Origin: JAGGAG01 sp031402225
GTDB lineage: Bacteria > Gemmatimonadota > Gemmatimonadetes > Gemmatimonadales > GWC2-71-9
Assembly: GCA_031402225.1 (NCBI GenBank)
Contig: JANNSD010000044.1
Coordinates: 1-40,747 of the forward strand
DNA: 40,747 nucleotides
Direction of reading: 5' to 3'
Below, in pieces: positions 17,188 through 25,712 of the stretch. The first letter of the stretch is position 1; each line of letters opens with the position of its first letter. Both the position numbers and the translations under genes were made by a program. The notes below the pieces were generated by a model. That model saw only the letters and a list, made by a program, of their open reading frames with translations, was not told the origin of the DNA and made no database searches.

Positions 17188-17804
17188 GGGTGCCACCGCG
17201 CGAAGGCATCCAGCAGCGCCAGGCCCGCCCGCTGCGACTTCTCCGGGTGGAACTGTGCCCCCAGCACGTTGCCATGGCCCACGAGTGTCGGGAAGACCTC
17301 GCCGTAGTCGGCGGTCGCCAGCACGTCGCCGGCAGGCACGCCATGCGGGTGATAGCTGTGCACATGGTAGAAGAATGGGGGCTCGCCCTCGAAGAGTTCG
17401 CCGATGCCCGCATGGCTCTTCCCCGCGCTCGTTCCCTGCACCCGGGCCCAGCCGACGTGCGGCACCGGCAGGCTGGTGCGAAACTTCACCACCTCACCCT
17501 CGAGCAGGCCCAGACCGGCGGTATCGGGTGCCTCTTCACTCTTCGCAAAGAAGAGCTGGAGCCCGAGGCAGATGCCGAGCACCGGCCGCCCCGCAGCACT
17601 CACCTGCCGTACCGCGTCACCCAGGCCGCTTCGCTGCAGGTTCTCCGCCGCCTGCGCGAAATGCCCGACACCCGGCATCACAACTCTGGACCCTAGACTC
17701 ACAACTTCCGGGTCAGCCGACAGCGTCACCTCGTGCCCCACCGCCCGGAACGCACGCACCACACTGGCCAGGTTGTTCACGCCGTAGTCCACCACGACGA
17801 TCAC
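17184..17804 (-). CDS. hisH: Imidazole glycerol phosphate synthase glutamine amidotransferase subunit
   Basis: Class I glutaminase that supplies ammonia to HisF. The 206-residue protein starts at a GTG (17802-17804) that overlaps the hisB stop as GTGA; the protein then opens VIVVVDYGVNNLASV, as expected for HisH. The nucleophile Cys is in VLGICLGLQLFF. The His and Glu of the triad are in GAQFHPEKSQRAG. The oxyanion segment VMPGVGHFA is present. A 28-bp heptad-phased stretch encodes VVSLGSRVV just before that segment with codons (AGT, CTA, AGA) rare in neighbours, yet the length of the protein is unaffected. Confidence 0.96.
   Translation of the reverse strand: MIVVVDYGVNNLASVVRAFRAVGHEVTLSADPEVVSLGSRVVMPGVGHFAQAAENLQRSGLGDAVRQVSAAGRPVLGICLGLQLFFAKSEEAPDTAGLGLLEGEVVKFRTSLPVPHVGWARVQGTSAGKSHAGIGELFEGEPPFFYHVHSYHPHGVPAGDVLATADYGEVFPTLVGHGNVLGAQFHPEKSQRAGLALLDAFARWHP
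17678..17705. repeat. 28-bp heptad-phased repeat islet inside hisH
   Basis: On the plus strand four 7-mers follow in register: TCACAAC, TCTGGAC, CCTAGAC, TCACAAC. The outer two are identical; the inner two share the ending GAC. It falls within the hisH coding sequence. The length (28 bp, four units) is the same as the islet in btuF. Confidence 0.45.
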
Positions 17805-18391
17805 AGCACGCCCTTGGTCGACGGCACCCCCCGCACACGGGGATCGATGGTGGTGGCACCGTCCAGCGCGCGGGCGAAGGCCTTCACCGCCGCCTCGACG
17901 ATGTGGTGCGGGTTGTCGCCCCGGATCAGGTCCACATGCGCCGTGAGCTCGGCGTTCATCGCCAGCGCGCGGAAGAACTCCGGCGTGAGGAACACGTCGT
18001 AATCGCCCAGGAGTTGCCACTTCGGAATCTCGACCTGGTACGACAGGTATGGCCGGCCGGACACGTCCACCACCGCGCGCACCAGCGCCTCGTCGAGCGG
18101 CACCAGCGCGTCGGCGTAGCGGCGGATGCCGGCGCGGTCACCCAGCGCCTGCGCGATCGCCTGCCCCAGCGCGATCCCGGTGTCTTCCACCGTGTGATGG
18201 CCGTCCACGTGCAGGTCCCCCTTCGCCTCGACCGTGAGGTCGAAGAGGCCGTGCCGGGCAAAGGCGTCGAGCATGTGATCGAAGAACCCGATGCCCGTGC
18301 TCACGCTCGCCACCCCCGACCCGTCGAGGTCGATGCGCACGCGGATCTCGGTTTCCTTGGTTGTCCGGGCAATTTCCCCAACGCGCCCCAT
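17801..18391 (-). CDS. hisB: Imidazoleglycerol-phosphate dehydratase
   Basis: Manganese enzyme converting imidazole glycerol phosphate to imidazole acetol phosphate. The ATG at 18391 is preceded by AAGGAG with 7-nt spacing and gives 196 residues (MGRVGEIARTTKETEIRVRI...), the standard length of the monofunctional enzyme; a longer reading from 18418 would start inside the heptamer repeat. Both metal-binding motifs are present: HVDGHHTVEDTGIALGQA and DNPHHIVEAAVKAFARAL, and the FFDHMLD motif near the N-terminus. No phosphatase domain is fused. Its stop overlaps the hisH start. Confidence 0.96.
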   Translation of the reverse strand: MGRVGEIARTTKETEIRVRIDLDGSGVASVSTGIGFFDHMLDAFARHGLFDLTVEAKGDLHVDGHHTVEDTGIALGQAIAQALGDRAGIRRYADALVPLDEALVRAVVDVSGRPYLSYQVEIPKWQLLGDYDVFLTPEFFRALAMNAELTAHVDLIRGDNPHHIVEAAVKAFARALDGATTIDPRVRGVPSTKGVL

Positions 18392-18406
18392 CTCACTGCT
18401 CCTTGG

Positions 18407-18427
18407 CTCACGACTCACGACTCACGA
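18407..18427. repeat. Triplicated heptamer CTCACGA between hisC and hisB
   Basis: Three perfect copies of CTCACGA in tandem (18407-18413, 18414-18420, 18421-18427). On the coding strand the first unit met (TCGTGAG) contains the hisC stop TGA. The array makes up most of the 30-nt spacer before the hisB ribosome-binding site, so unit number sets the spacing between the two genes. Confidence 0.8.
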
Positions 18428-19501
18428 CCCTGCTAGAATCTCCCCCAGCGCCCGCTCCACCGCCACCATATCCCCATCCGTCCCCACCGAGATCCGCAGG
18501 CACTGCTCCAGTCCCGTCACCGTCGAGACGTCACGCACCAGGATATCATGTTCCTGCAACAGCCGGCGGTACACCTCGCTCGGCGTCGCGGAATGGAACC
18601 GCACCAGGAAGAAGTTGCCGGCGCTCGGGTACACCGTGATACCAGGCAATGCGCTGAGCCGGGCGAACGACCGGTCGCGGGTCGCGATGATGCGCGACAC
18701 CAGGTCCTGCCGCACGTCCATGTGCTCCAGGGCCACCTCAGCCGCCGTCAGCGTGAACAGGTTGACGTTATAGGGCAGCTTGGCCTTCGCGATCTCCCGG
18801 GCCACCGCCGGGTGCGCCAGACCCACCCCGAAGCGCAGCCCCGCCATGCCGAGGGCCTTGGAGAAGGTGCGCAGCACCACCACCCGGTCCGACGCCGCCA
18901 GCGCCGCCATGGCGTCCGGGCCCCCGAAATCCACGTACGCCTCGTCGCAGAGTACCAGCGCGCCGGTTTCCGCCAGCACCCGCTCCACCGCGCCCGGAGG
19001 CAGCACCGTGCCGGTCGGGTTGTTGGGCGAGTTGAGCACCACCACCTTGGCCCGCTCCCGTACCGCGACCTCGATGAGCCTGTCCATGTCGTACTGGAAT
19101 GCGGCGTCGAGCGGCACCGACAGGTAGCGGCCACCCGACACCGCCGTCAGCACGCGGTAGAGCGAGAACGTGGGCGCCGGCGCCACCACCGCGTCGCCCG
19201 GTGCCACCGTCACCGCCAGCGTCGCCTGGATCAGTTCGTTGGACCCGTTCCCGGCGAGGATGCCCTCGGCGGGCCAGCGGTACCACTCGGCCAGGCGCGC
19301 GAGCAGGCGCGCAGGTACGAACTCCGGATAGCGCGGCCACGGTGCCCGGACCACGCGCTCCACAATTTCCCGCTTCAGCGCATCGGGAAGGTCGTACGGA
19401 CTTTCATTCTGGTTGAGCTTGCGTCCGGCATCGAGCGCGGCGAGGGTGTATGCCGGCTGTGCCCGTACCGATGGCTTGATCAGGTCGAGTGCGCCATCCA
19501 C
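18422..19501 (-). CDS. hisC: Histidinol-phosphate aminotransferase
   Basis: PLP-dependent class I/II transaminase making histidinol phosphate. The 359-residue protein contains the N-terminal LNQNESPYDLP motif, LAGNGSNELIQ for the cofactor phosphate, VVLNSPNNPTG, the Tyr/Asp in LCDEAYVDFGG and the PLP Lys in VVLRTFSKALGMAGLRFG. The C-terminal ILVRDVS and CLRISVGT (substrate Arg) are present. It begins at a GTG 5 nt after the stop of the ATPase-receiver gene, so it is likely co-translated with it. Its stop lies in the CTCACGA repeat. Confidence 0.95.
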   Translation of the reverse strand: MDGALDLIKPSVRAQPAYTLAALDAGRKLNQNESPYDLPDALKREIVERVVRAPWPRYPEFVPARLLARLAEWYRWPAEGILAGNGSNELIQATLAVTVAPGDAVVAPAPTFSLYRVLTAVSGGRYLSVPLDAAFQYDMDRLIEVAVRERAKVVVLNSPNNPTGTVLPPGAVERVLAETGALVLCDEAYVDFGGPDAMAALAASDRVVVLRTFSKALGMAGLRFGVGLAHPAVAREIAKAKLPYNVNLFTLTAAEVALEHMDVRQDLVSRIIATRDRSFARLSALPGITVYPSAGNFFLVRFHSATPSEVYRRLLQEHDILVRDVSTVTGLEQCLRISVGTDGDMVAVERALGEILAGS

Positions 19502-19506
19502 GACGC

Positions 19507-21801
19507 TCAGACGCGGCGGCGGCTCAGTACCGCCTCGAGCCGCGCCGAGAGGGCGCGCGCACGGAAGGGCTTGGTCAGGAAGTCGTCGGCACCCATCTGG
19601 AAGACACGCACTTCGTTGTCCTCGTCACCCTTGGCGGTGAGCACAATGACCGGGATCTGGCTGGTGGACGGCCGCGACCGGAGCCGCTGCAACACGCCAT
19701 ACCCGTCAATGCCCGGCAGGTTCAGGTCGAGCATGATCAGGTCGGGCGCGCTCCGGTCCACTTCGTCCAGTGCCTGCGCGCCATCGCGCGCCTCGGCCAC
19801 TTTGTACCCCTCCCGCTCCAGCAGGTCCCGCATGACCCGGCGGAGCTGGTCCTCGTCTTCCACCAGCAGCACGCAGCGGCCCTTGCCCGGACGCCCGACC
19901 GGGTCGTCCAGGATCGGCGTGATCGCGTCGTCCAGCAACTCGAAGGAGAGGTCCACCCCCGGCACCGCAGGGGGCGGCGCGGCCGGCGCAGGCGGTGTCG
20001 CCGTGGCCGCCGCCCCGTTGGTCGACGGTGTGGCTGACGGCAGCGCCGGCTGCTGGCCCGACACCCGGAACGGCGCCGGTGTCGGCGTCCGGCCAACGCC
20101 GAAGCCGCCTGCCCGGTCCTCATGCGGCACGTCGGTGACGCGCAGCAGTTCCTCGAGCGTCGTCTCGCCGTTGAGCACATGCACCAGGCCGCTCTCCCAC
20201 AGCGACTTCATCCCGGATTGACGCGCCGCCTCGGCGATTTTGTCGGCCGTCGCACCGGCACCGATGCGCCGTTCGATTTCGGGGTTCATCGTCAGTACCT
20301 CGACGATGCTGAACCGCCCGCGATAACCGGTCATGGCGCACTCGGCACAGCCCACCGAGCGGTACAGCACCGACCCCTCGGGGATGTAGCGCTTGATCCG
20401 GGTCGGCACCAGGTCGCGGGCTTCCTGCCGGCAGAGCGGGCAGAGGCGCCGCATGAGCCGCTGCGCGATGACGCCACGGAGCGCGGTCGCGATCTTGTAC
20501 GCTTCCATCCCCATGTCCACCAGCCGCGTCACCGCGTTCGGCGCGTCGTTGGTGTGGAGCGTGGAGAGCACCAGGTGGCCCGTGAGCGACGCCTGCACGG
20601 CGATCTGTGCCGTCTCGTGGTCGCGGATTTCGCCCACCAGCACCACGTCGGGGTCCTGTCGCAGGATCGAGCGCAGCGCCGAGGAGAACGTCAGGCCTGC
20701 CTTCTCGTTCACCTGTACCTGCACGATGTTCTCGCCCAGCCGGTACTCGACCGGGTCTTCCACCGTGACGATGTTCACGCCCTCGCTCTGCACCATGCGC
20801 AGCGCGGAGTACAGGGTGGTCGTCTTGCCCGAGCCCGTGGGGCCGGTGACGAGGATGATGCCTTCCTTGTTGGTGAGCAGCTTGCCGATCTGCTCCCGCT
20901 CGTCCTCCGACATGCCGAGCGAGTCGAGCGACAGCACCGTCGCCTTGGCGTTGAGCACCCGGATGACGACCTTCTCGCCATGGGTGGCCGGCAAGGTCGA
21001 GATGCGGAGGTCTACCGGGGAGCCGTTCACCGAGACGCGCGCGCGCCCGTCCTGCGGCCGGCGCCGGTCGGCGATGTCCAGCCCCGACATGATCTTGATG
21101 CGCGAGATGAGCGGCACGCCGGCACTGCGCGGGATCTTCATGACCTGGCGCAGCACGCCGTCGATGCGGTAGCGCACCACGACGCCACCCTCCACCGGTT
21201 CCACGTGCACGTCGCTCGCCCGGCTCGCGATGCCGTCGGCCAGCATCATGTCCACCAGCCGCACGATCGGCGCGGTGCTCGCCTCTTCCGCCGAGGCGGC
21301 GAGGTCGGACGGCTCCTCCTCGAGCTGGTGCACGTCCGCGTTCTCGAGGCCGCCCAGGATTTTCTGCACCGCTTCGTCGGCGCCACCGAAGAGCTGCTCG
21401 ACCCGATCGCGGATCTTCGACGGCGACGCCAGCAGCATGCGCACTTCGCGTCCGGTCGCGAAGGCCAGCATCTTCTCGGCATCGATGTCGAACGGATCGG
21501 CGGTGGCGACTTCCAGGTAGGAATCGGTCATCCGGAGCGGCAGCACGTTGAAGCGCCGCACCAGGTTCTCGGGCAGCAGGTCGCGGATCTTGGGGTCGAA
21601 GGACCCGATCGTGGCGACCGGCAGGCGGAAGCGCTTGGCGATGGCCGCGAGGATCTCCTCGTCCGTCGTCAGCCGACGCTGGACCAATTGCTCCCACAGC
21701 GAAACCGTCGCCGTCCGGGTTTCTCCCCGGACGGTGTCGATCGCACCCTCAGGCAAAAGGACCTGAACCGTGGCAACCAGCCACTCGTCGCTGAACGCCA
21801 T
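19507..21801 (-). CDS. PilB/GspE-type secretion ATPase with C-terminal response-regulator receiver domain
   Basis: 764 residues from the ATG at 21801 (AGGAG just upstream; an in-frame TTG at 21831 is the alternative). An MshEN-like N-terminal domain covers about residues 40-140. The ATPase core has the Asp box, Walker A GPTGSGKT at 320-327, Walker B region DPDVVLVGEIRD at 383-394, His box GHLVLSTLHTND and four zinc-type cysteines (C454, C457, C485, C488). After a Pro/Ala-rich linker (570-615) comes a receiver domain (about 642-764) with the acidic pocket VEDED, probable phospho-acceptor Asp692 (IMLDLNLPG), Thr722 and Lys744 (FLTKPF). All switch residues are intact. It probably drives type IV pilus or type II-like assembly, with activity tuned by phosphorylation. 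No other pilus genes are nearby. Confidence 0.92.
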   Translation of the reverse strand: MAFSDEWLVATVQVLLPEGAIDTVRGETRTATVSLWEQLVQRRLTTDEEILAAIAKRFRLPVATIGSFDPKIRDLLPENLVRRFNVLPLRMTDSYLEVATADPFDIDAEKMLAFATGREVRMLLASPSKIRDRVEQLFGGADEAVQKILGGLENADVHQLEEEPSDLAASAEEASTAPIVRLVDMMLADGIASRASDVHVEPVEGGVVVRYRIDGVLRQVMKIPRSAGVPLISRIKIMSGLDIADRRRPQDGRARVSVNGSPVDLRISTLPATHGEKVVIRVLNAKATVLSLDSLGMSEDEREQIGKLLTNKEGIILVTGPTGSGKTTTLYSALRMVQSEGVNIVTVEDPVEYRLGENIVQVQVNEKAGLTFSSALRSILRQDPDVVLVGEIRDHETAQIAVQASLTGHLVLSTLHTNDAPNAVTRLVDMGMEAYKIATALRGVIAQRLMRRLCPLCRQEARDLVPTRIKRYIPEGSVLYRSVGCAECAMTGYRGRFSIVEVLTMNPEIERRIGAGATADKIAEAARQSGMKSLWESGLVHVLNGETTLEELLRVTDVPHEDRAGGFGVGRTPTPAPFRVSGQQPALPSATPSTNGAAATATPPAPAAPPPAVPGVDLSFELLDDAITPILDDPVGRPGKGRCVLLVEDEDQLRRVMRDLLEREGYKVAEARDGAQALDEVDRSAPDLIMLDLNLPGIDGYGVLQRLRSRPSTSQIPVIVLTAKGDEDNEVRVFQMGADDFLTKPFRARALSARLEAVLSRRRV

Positions 21802-21957
21802 GAACTCCTGACTGGACGATGAAGCCTGCAACCCCGACTGAAGCTAACTATACCTCCCGCAAGGCCATAGCGGCATGCGGGGTGCCGCCAAGCGGCCCCG
21901 TGGCTTGCTGCCCGGGCGCGCCCGCCGGTACCTTCCCGCCCTCCCCAACGCCACCTC

Positions 21958-22569
21958 ATGACACCACTGCGTGGGCATCTTAGCAGGACGCGTTCCAATG
22001 CCCGCCCGGGGGCCATGCTGGTACTCGCCCTCGCCGCCGCATGCGGGGGACGGAGAAACGTCAACACTTCCGCCCGCCCCGACGAGACCGCCGAACGCAC
22101 CCTGCCACAGGCCGACGTCTGGGTCCTGGAGGCCGGCGGCACCCCCCCGAACGACACCACCTTGACGCTCTCGGCCGGCCAGGCCCGGGTGGTGGTGCTG
22201 CGGAACGGGGCCCCCGACCTCACCACCTTTGCGGTGCTCGTCTTTCCCGATAGTGCCCTGAAGGCTCCAGAGGGCACGCCCGTCGAGCTGACCATCCGGG
22301 TCCGCCCCGGCGTCTACGGGCTGGATATCGCCTGCGAGGCCGAGACGTCGGGAGCCCGGATCCTCTTCAAGTATGCCCGGCACTTCGAGGCACCCATCGC
22401 CGCGCGCAAGAAGTACGGAAGCGATGATGCGTTCGAGAAGGAGCTCGCCATCGGGCGACTCGACGACGACGGGTCGATTCTCCTCCTGCCCACCCGCCGG
22501 CCCAACGAGGACAACCTGAGCGCGCCAATCCGGGGCAACGGCAGCTACGTCGTGGCAGGACCCCGATGA
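21958..22569 (+). CDS. Lipoprotein of unknown function upstream of trpE
   Basis: 203 residues as read from the ATG at 21958. A basic N-terminus leads into LVLALAAACGG, a lipobox; the ATG at 22015 directly before the hydrophobic stretch is an alternative start that would leave too short a charged region. The mature protein is beta-rich, with TLTLSAGQARVVVLRNGAPDLTTFAVLVFP and VELTIRVRPGVYGLDIACEAE (cited by their outer residues), resembling a small Ig-like or cupredoxin-like sandwich, but metal ligands are not evident. Its stop overlaps the trpE start (ATGA), so the two are co-translated. Confidence 0.7.
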   Translation: MTPLRGHLSRTRSNARPGAMLVLALAAACGGRRNVNTSARPDETAERTLPQADVWVLEAGGTPPNDTTLTLSAGQARVVVLRNGAPDLTTFAVLVFPDSALKAPEGTPVELTIRVRPGVYGLDIACEAETSGARILFKYARHFEAPIAARKKYGSDDAFEKELAIGRLDDDGSILLLPTRRPNEDNLSAPIRGNGSYVVAGPR

Positions 22570-24056
22570 CAAGTCGCTTCGAGGATTTCGCGAAGCGGGC
22601 CGCCCGGGGCGGCATCGTGCCCGTAACCCGGGAGGTGGTGCTCGACGGCGATACCCCGGTGTCCGCCTTCCAGAAACTCCACCGCGGCCGTTACGGATTC
22701 CTCCTCGAATCGCTCGAGGGCGGCGAGCGCTGGGCGCGCTACACCTTTCTCGCCACCGACCCACGTGAGGTGCTGTCGTACCGCGGACGCGAATGCCGTC
22801 GCTGGACGCCAGCCGATGGCTGGCACGTCGTGGCGACCGACGTCGCCCCGCTCGATCACCTTGCGGCCCTGATGCGGGCCCACCCTCCCGCGCACGTGCC
22901 CGGGTTGCCGCGCTTCACCGGCGGCGCCGTCGGCTTCATGGGCTACGATGTCGCGCGCACCCTCGAGCGGCTGCCCGACCCGCCGCCCGATGATCGCGAC
23001 CTCCCCGACGCCCTCTTCATGGTGGTCGACACCCTCCTGGTGCTTGACAACATCTACAATCGCGCCACCGTCATCGCGTCGGCCGAGGTGCCGACCGGCG
23101 CCGACCTGGACACGCTGCAGCGGGGCTTCGACGGCGCCGAGGCGCGCATCGACCTCTGGCTGAGCCGGCTCGAGTCGCCCAGCCAGGTACGGCCCCTCAC
23201 CATGGACCCGATCGCGCTCGCCCCCTCCTCCTCGCCCTACCCCGACGAGACCTTCCGCGCCGATGTGGCGCGGATCAAGGAGTACATCGCCGCGGGTGAC
23301 ATCTTCCAGGCGGTGCTCTCGCGACGTATCGATCTCCCCGCGCCGCCACCATTTCTCGCCTATCGGTATCTCCGGGCCCTCAATCCGGCACCGTACCTTT
23401 ATTACCTGCAGTTTGACGATATCTGCATCGTGGGCAGTTCCCCCGAGGTGCTGGTGCGAGTGGAAGACGGCGAGGTGGTCGTGCGCCCCATCGCCGGGAC
23501 CCGGCCGCGCGGCACCACGCCTGAGAGCGACGCTGCCATGGAGGCGGAGCTCGTCGCCGACCCGAAGGAGCGGGCCGAGCACCTCATGCTGGTGGACCTC
23601 GGCCGCAACGATGTCGGCCGGGTGGCCGAGTATGGCACCGTCCGCCTTACCACCTTCATGACGGTGGAGCGATACTCTCACGTCATGCACATCGTCAGTG
23701 AGGTGCGGGGACGGCTTCGTGCCGGGGTGGACGCCCTCGCGGCGCTCGGCGCCTGCTTTCCTGCGGGGACGGTGAGCGGCGCCCCCAAGGTGCGCGCCAT
23801 GGAGATCATCGACGAGATGGAACCGACCCGGCGCGGCCCCTATGCCGGCGCCGTCGGCTACGTCAGTTGGGGTGCACTCACCCTCGATACCGCCATCGCG
23901 ATCCGCACCTGCGTCATGAAGAACGGGCGTGCCTGGGTGCAAGCCGGCGCCGGCATCGTCGCCGACTCCGATCCCATGGCCGAGTGGCGCGAGACAGAGG
24001 CGAAGGCGCGCGCCGTGCTCACGGCACTCGCACTCGCCGCACGGGGTGAAGGATGA
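22566..24056 (+). CDS. trpE: Anthranilate synthase component I
   Basis: Chorismate-utilising enzyme for the first step of tryptophan synthesis. The 496-residue protein has the N-terminal Trp feedback site LLES (in YGFLLESLEGGERW). The catalytic domain shows VGFMGYD, FQAVLSRR, GSSPEVLVR, RPIAGTRPRG, LMLVDLGRNDVGRV, FPAGTVSGAPKVRAME and GPYAGAVGYVSWG, all in the expected order. Aminodeoxychorismate synthase (PabB) is the nearest alternative, but the full set of TrpE features favours TrpE. It overlaps both neighbours by 4 nt. No trpG, trpD or other trp genes are in the window. Confidence 0.93.
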   Translation: MTSRFEDFAKRAARGGIVPVTREVVLDGDTPVSAFQKLHRGRYGFLLESLEGGERWARYTFLATDPREVLSYRGRECRRWTPADGWHVVATDVAPLDHLAALMRAHPPAHVPGLPRFTGGAVGFMGYDVARTLERLPDPPPDDRDLPDALFMVVDTLLVLDNIYNRATVIASAEVPTGADLDTLQRGFDGAEARIDLWLSRLESPSQVRPLTMDPIALAPSSSPYPDETFRADVARIKEYIAAGDIFQAVLSRRIDLPAPPPFLAYRYLRALNPAPYLYYLQFDDICIVGSSPEVLVRVEDGEVVVRPIAGTRPRGTTPESDAAMEAELVADPKERAEHLMLVDLGRNDVGRVAEYGTVRLTTFMTVERYSHVMHIVSEVRGRLRAGVDALAALGACFPAGTVSGAPKVRAMEIIDEMEPTRRGPYAGAVGYVSWGALTLDTAIAIRTCVMKNGRAWVQAGAGIVADSDPMAEWRETEAKARAVLTALALAARGEG

Positions 24057-25630
24057 GCGAGACGATCTTTCGGCTGATTCGTACCAACGGGCCCGAGGCC
24101 TTCGACCTCGAGGCCGGGAACTCCTACGTCCTCGGCCGCGGCCCCTCCAGCGACTTCCCCGTGCCCGACCCCACCATCTCCCGCCGCCATGCCGAGCTGC
24201 GCGTCGGCAACGACGGGCTGGAAATCGTCGATCTCGGCAGCAGCAATGGCACCCAGGTCAACGGCAACAAGATCGCGCGCGGGCGCGCCGCCGCGTTCGA
24301 CACCCTTACGTTCGGCCGCGCCACCTTTCGTGTCGAGCCGGCGGAAACGGGCCCGCGCGCCGGCGGCGGCACCATCGTGCGCCAGGTGCCGGTGGACGCC
24401 GGGCGTGATGCCTTTGCCCATCTCGACGAACACTCCGAGCGGAGCCTCCTCAAGCTCGGTGACGCCGATGCCGCCGCGCGACAGGCCCGCAAGCTCGAAC
24501 TCCTGCTCGACCTCTCCCAGCGGCTCTCGGGCGAACTCGACCACGAACGGCTCCTCGAGACCATCGTGCACACCGCATTCGAGGTGCTCGCGGTGGATCG
24601 CGTCGCCATCCTGCTGCTCGATGTTCCCAGCGGCAAGCTCGTGCCCCGCATGAGCCGGAGCCGCATCGGCCACCTGCCCGCCGAGGCGGTGCCCCGGTCC
24701 ATCGTGGACACCGTCGTCGCTGGTCGGGTCGCCGTGCTCTCCGACAACGCCGTGGCCGACAGCCGATTCAGTGGACAGTCCATCCTGCGACAGAGTGTGC
24801 GCAGCGCCATGTGCACACCCCTCATGGCCACCGCCGAGCAGGTGCTCGGCATCCTGTACGTGGATAGCGTGACGTCCACCAACTCGTTCAGCGACGAGGA
24901 TCTCCAGTTCCTCATTGCGTTCGGTGGCATTGCCGCCGCCGGCATCCGCGCCAGCATGCAGGCCGACGAGTTGCAGGAGCAGGCCATCGTGCGCGGCAGC
25001 TTTGAGCGCTACTTCGCGCCCAGCGTGGCCGCCGAGATCGCGCGCACCGCCGGTGCCACGCAGCTGGGTGGCGAGCGCCGCAAGATCGCCGTGCTCTTCA
25101 GCGACGTGCGCGGCTTCACCCGACTGGCGGAAGGCATGGCCCCCGAGGCCCTGGCAAAGCTCCTCTCCGAGTACTTCACCGAGATGGTCGAGGTGGTGTT
25201 CGAGCACGGTGGCACCCTCGACAAGTTCGTGGGTGACGCCATCATGGCACTCTGGGGCGCGCCGCAGGCACAGGATGACGCCCCCGATCGCGCCGTGCGC
25301 GCCGCGCTCGCCATGCAGGAGGCGCTGGGGCACCTGAATGCCCGCTGGCTCGCCGCCGGACGGCCGGCGCTCGGCGTTGGCATCGGCATCAATTTCGGCG
25401 AGGTGTTCGTGGGCAACATCGGTAGCCATCGCCGGCTGGAGTACACCGTGCTGGGCGACGTGGTGAACGTGGCGGCCCGCCTCTGCGCCGAAGCGGGTGC
25501 GGGGGAGATTCTGGTGGCTGATGGAGTGCGCACCGCGACGTATGGCGGCTGGAACTACGACGCGCTGGAGCCGATGGCCCTGAAGGGACGGGAGGAGAAG
25601 GTGAACGTCTTCCGGGTGGTATCTTCTTGA
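24053..25630 (+). CDS. FHA-GAF-class III adenylate/guanylate cyclase
   Basis: 525-residue cytoplasmic signalling enzyme. An N-terminal FHA domain (about 1-95: YVLGRGPSSDF, SRRHAEL, GSSNGTQVNG) would bind phosphothreonine. A GAF domain (about 150-290: DHERLLETIVHTAFEVLAVDRVAILLL as its opening, then MCTPLMATAEQVLGILYVDS) may bind a small ligand. The C-terminal class III cyclase domain (about 340-510) has both metal Asp (FSDVRGFT and KFVGDAIMALWG) and the transition-state Asn/Arg in DVVNVAARL. The Lys in LDKFVGD favours ATP over GTP. It is co-translated with trpE (ATGA). The cyclase appears catalytically complete. Confidence 0.93.
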   Translation: MSETIFRLIRTNGPEAFDLEAGNSYVLGRGPSSDFPVPDPTISRRHAELRVGNDGLEIVDLGSSNGTQVNGNKIARGRAAAFDTLTFGRATFRVEPAETGPRAGGGTIVRQVPVDAGRDAFAHLDEHSERSLLKLGDADAAARQARKLELLLDLSQRLSGELDHERLLETIVHTAFEVLAVDRVAILLLDVPSGKLVPRMSRSRIGHLPAEAVPRSIVDTVVAGRVAVLSDNAVADSRFSGQSILRQSVRSAMCTPLMATAEQVLGILYVDSVTSTNSFSDEDLQFLIAFGGIAAAGIRASMQADELQEQAIVRGSFERYFAPSVAAEIARTAGATQLGGERRKIAVLFSDVRGFTRLAEGMAPEALAKLLSEYFTEMVEVVFEHGGTLDKFVGDAIMALWGAPQAQDDAPDRAVRAALAMQEALGHLNARWLAAGRPALGVGIGINFGEVFVGNIGSHRRLEYTVLGDVVNVAARLCAEAGAGEILVADGVRTATYGGWNYDALEPMALKGREEKVNVFRVVSS

Positions 25631-25640
25631 GTGCCTTCCG

Positions 25641-25699
25641 TCACCCTGAGGGCGCCCCCTTCTGTCATCCTGAGGGCGCGAAGCGCCCGAAGGATCTAC
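25641..25699. repeat. REP-like hairpin repeat (half unit plus full unit) between cyclase and dtd
   Basis: A half unit (TCACCCTGAGGGCGCC, 25641-25656) precedes a full unit at 25663-25699. The full unit folds as ATCCT, GA, GGGCGC, loop GAA, GCGCCC, GA, AGGAT: a 5-bp and a 6-bp helix around a tandem G-A internal loop. The unit ends 13 bp before the dtd start codon. Relatives occur at 26718-27043. Confidence 0.85.
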
Positions 25700-25712
25700 T
25701 CGACCTGCAGCG

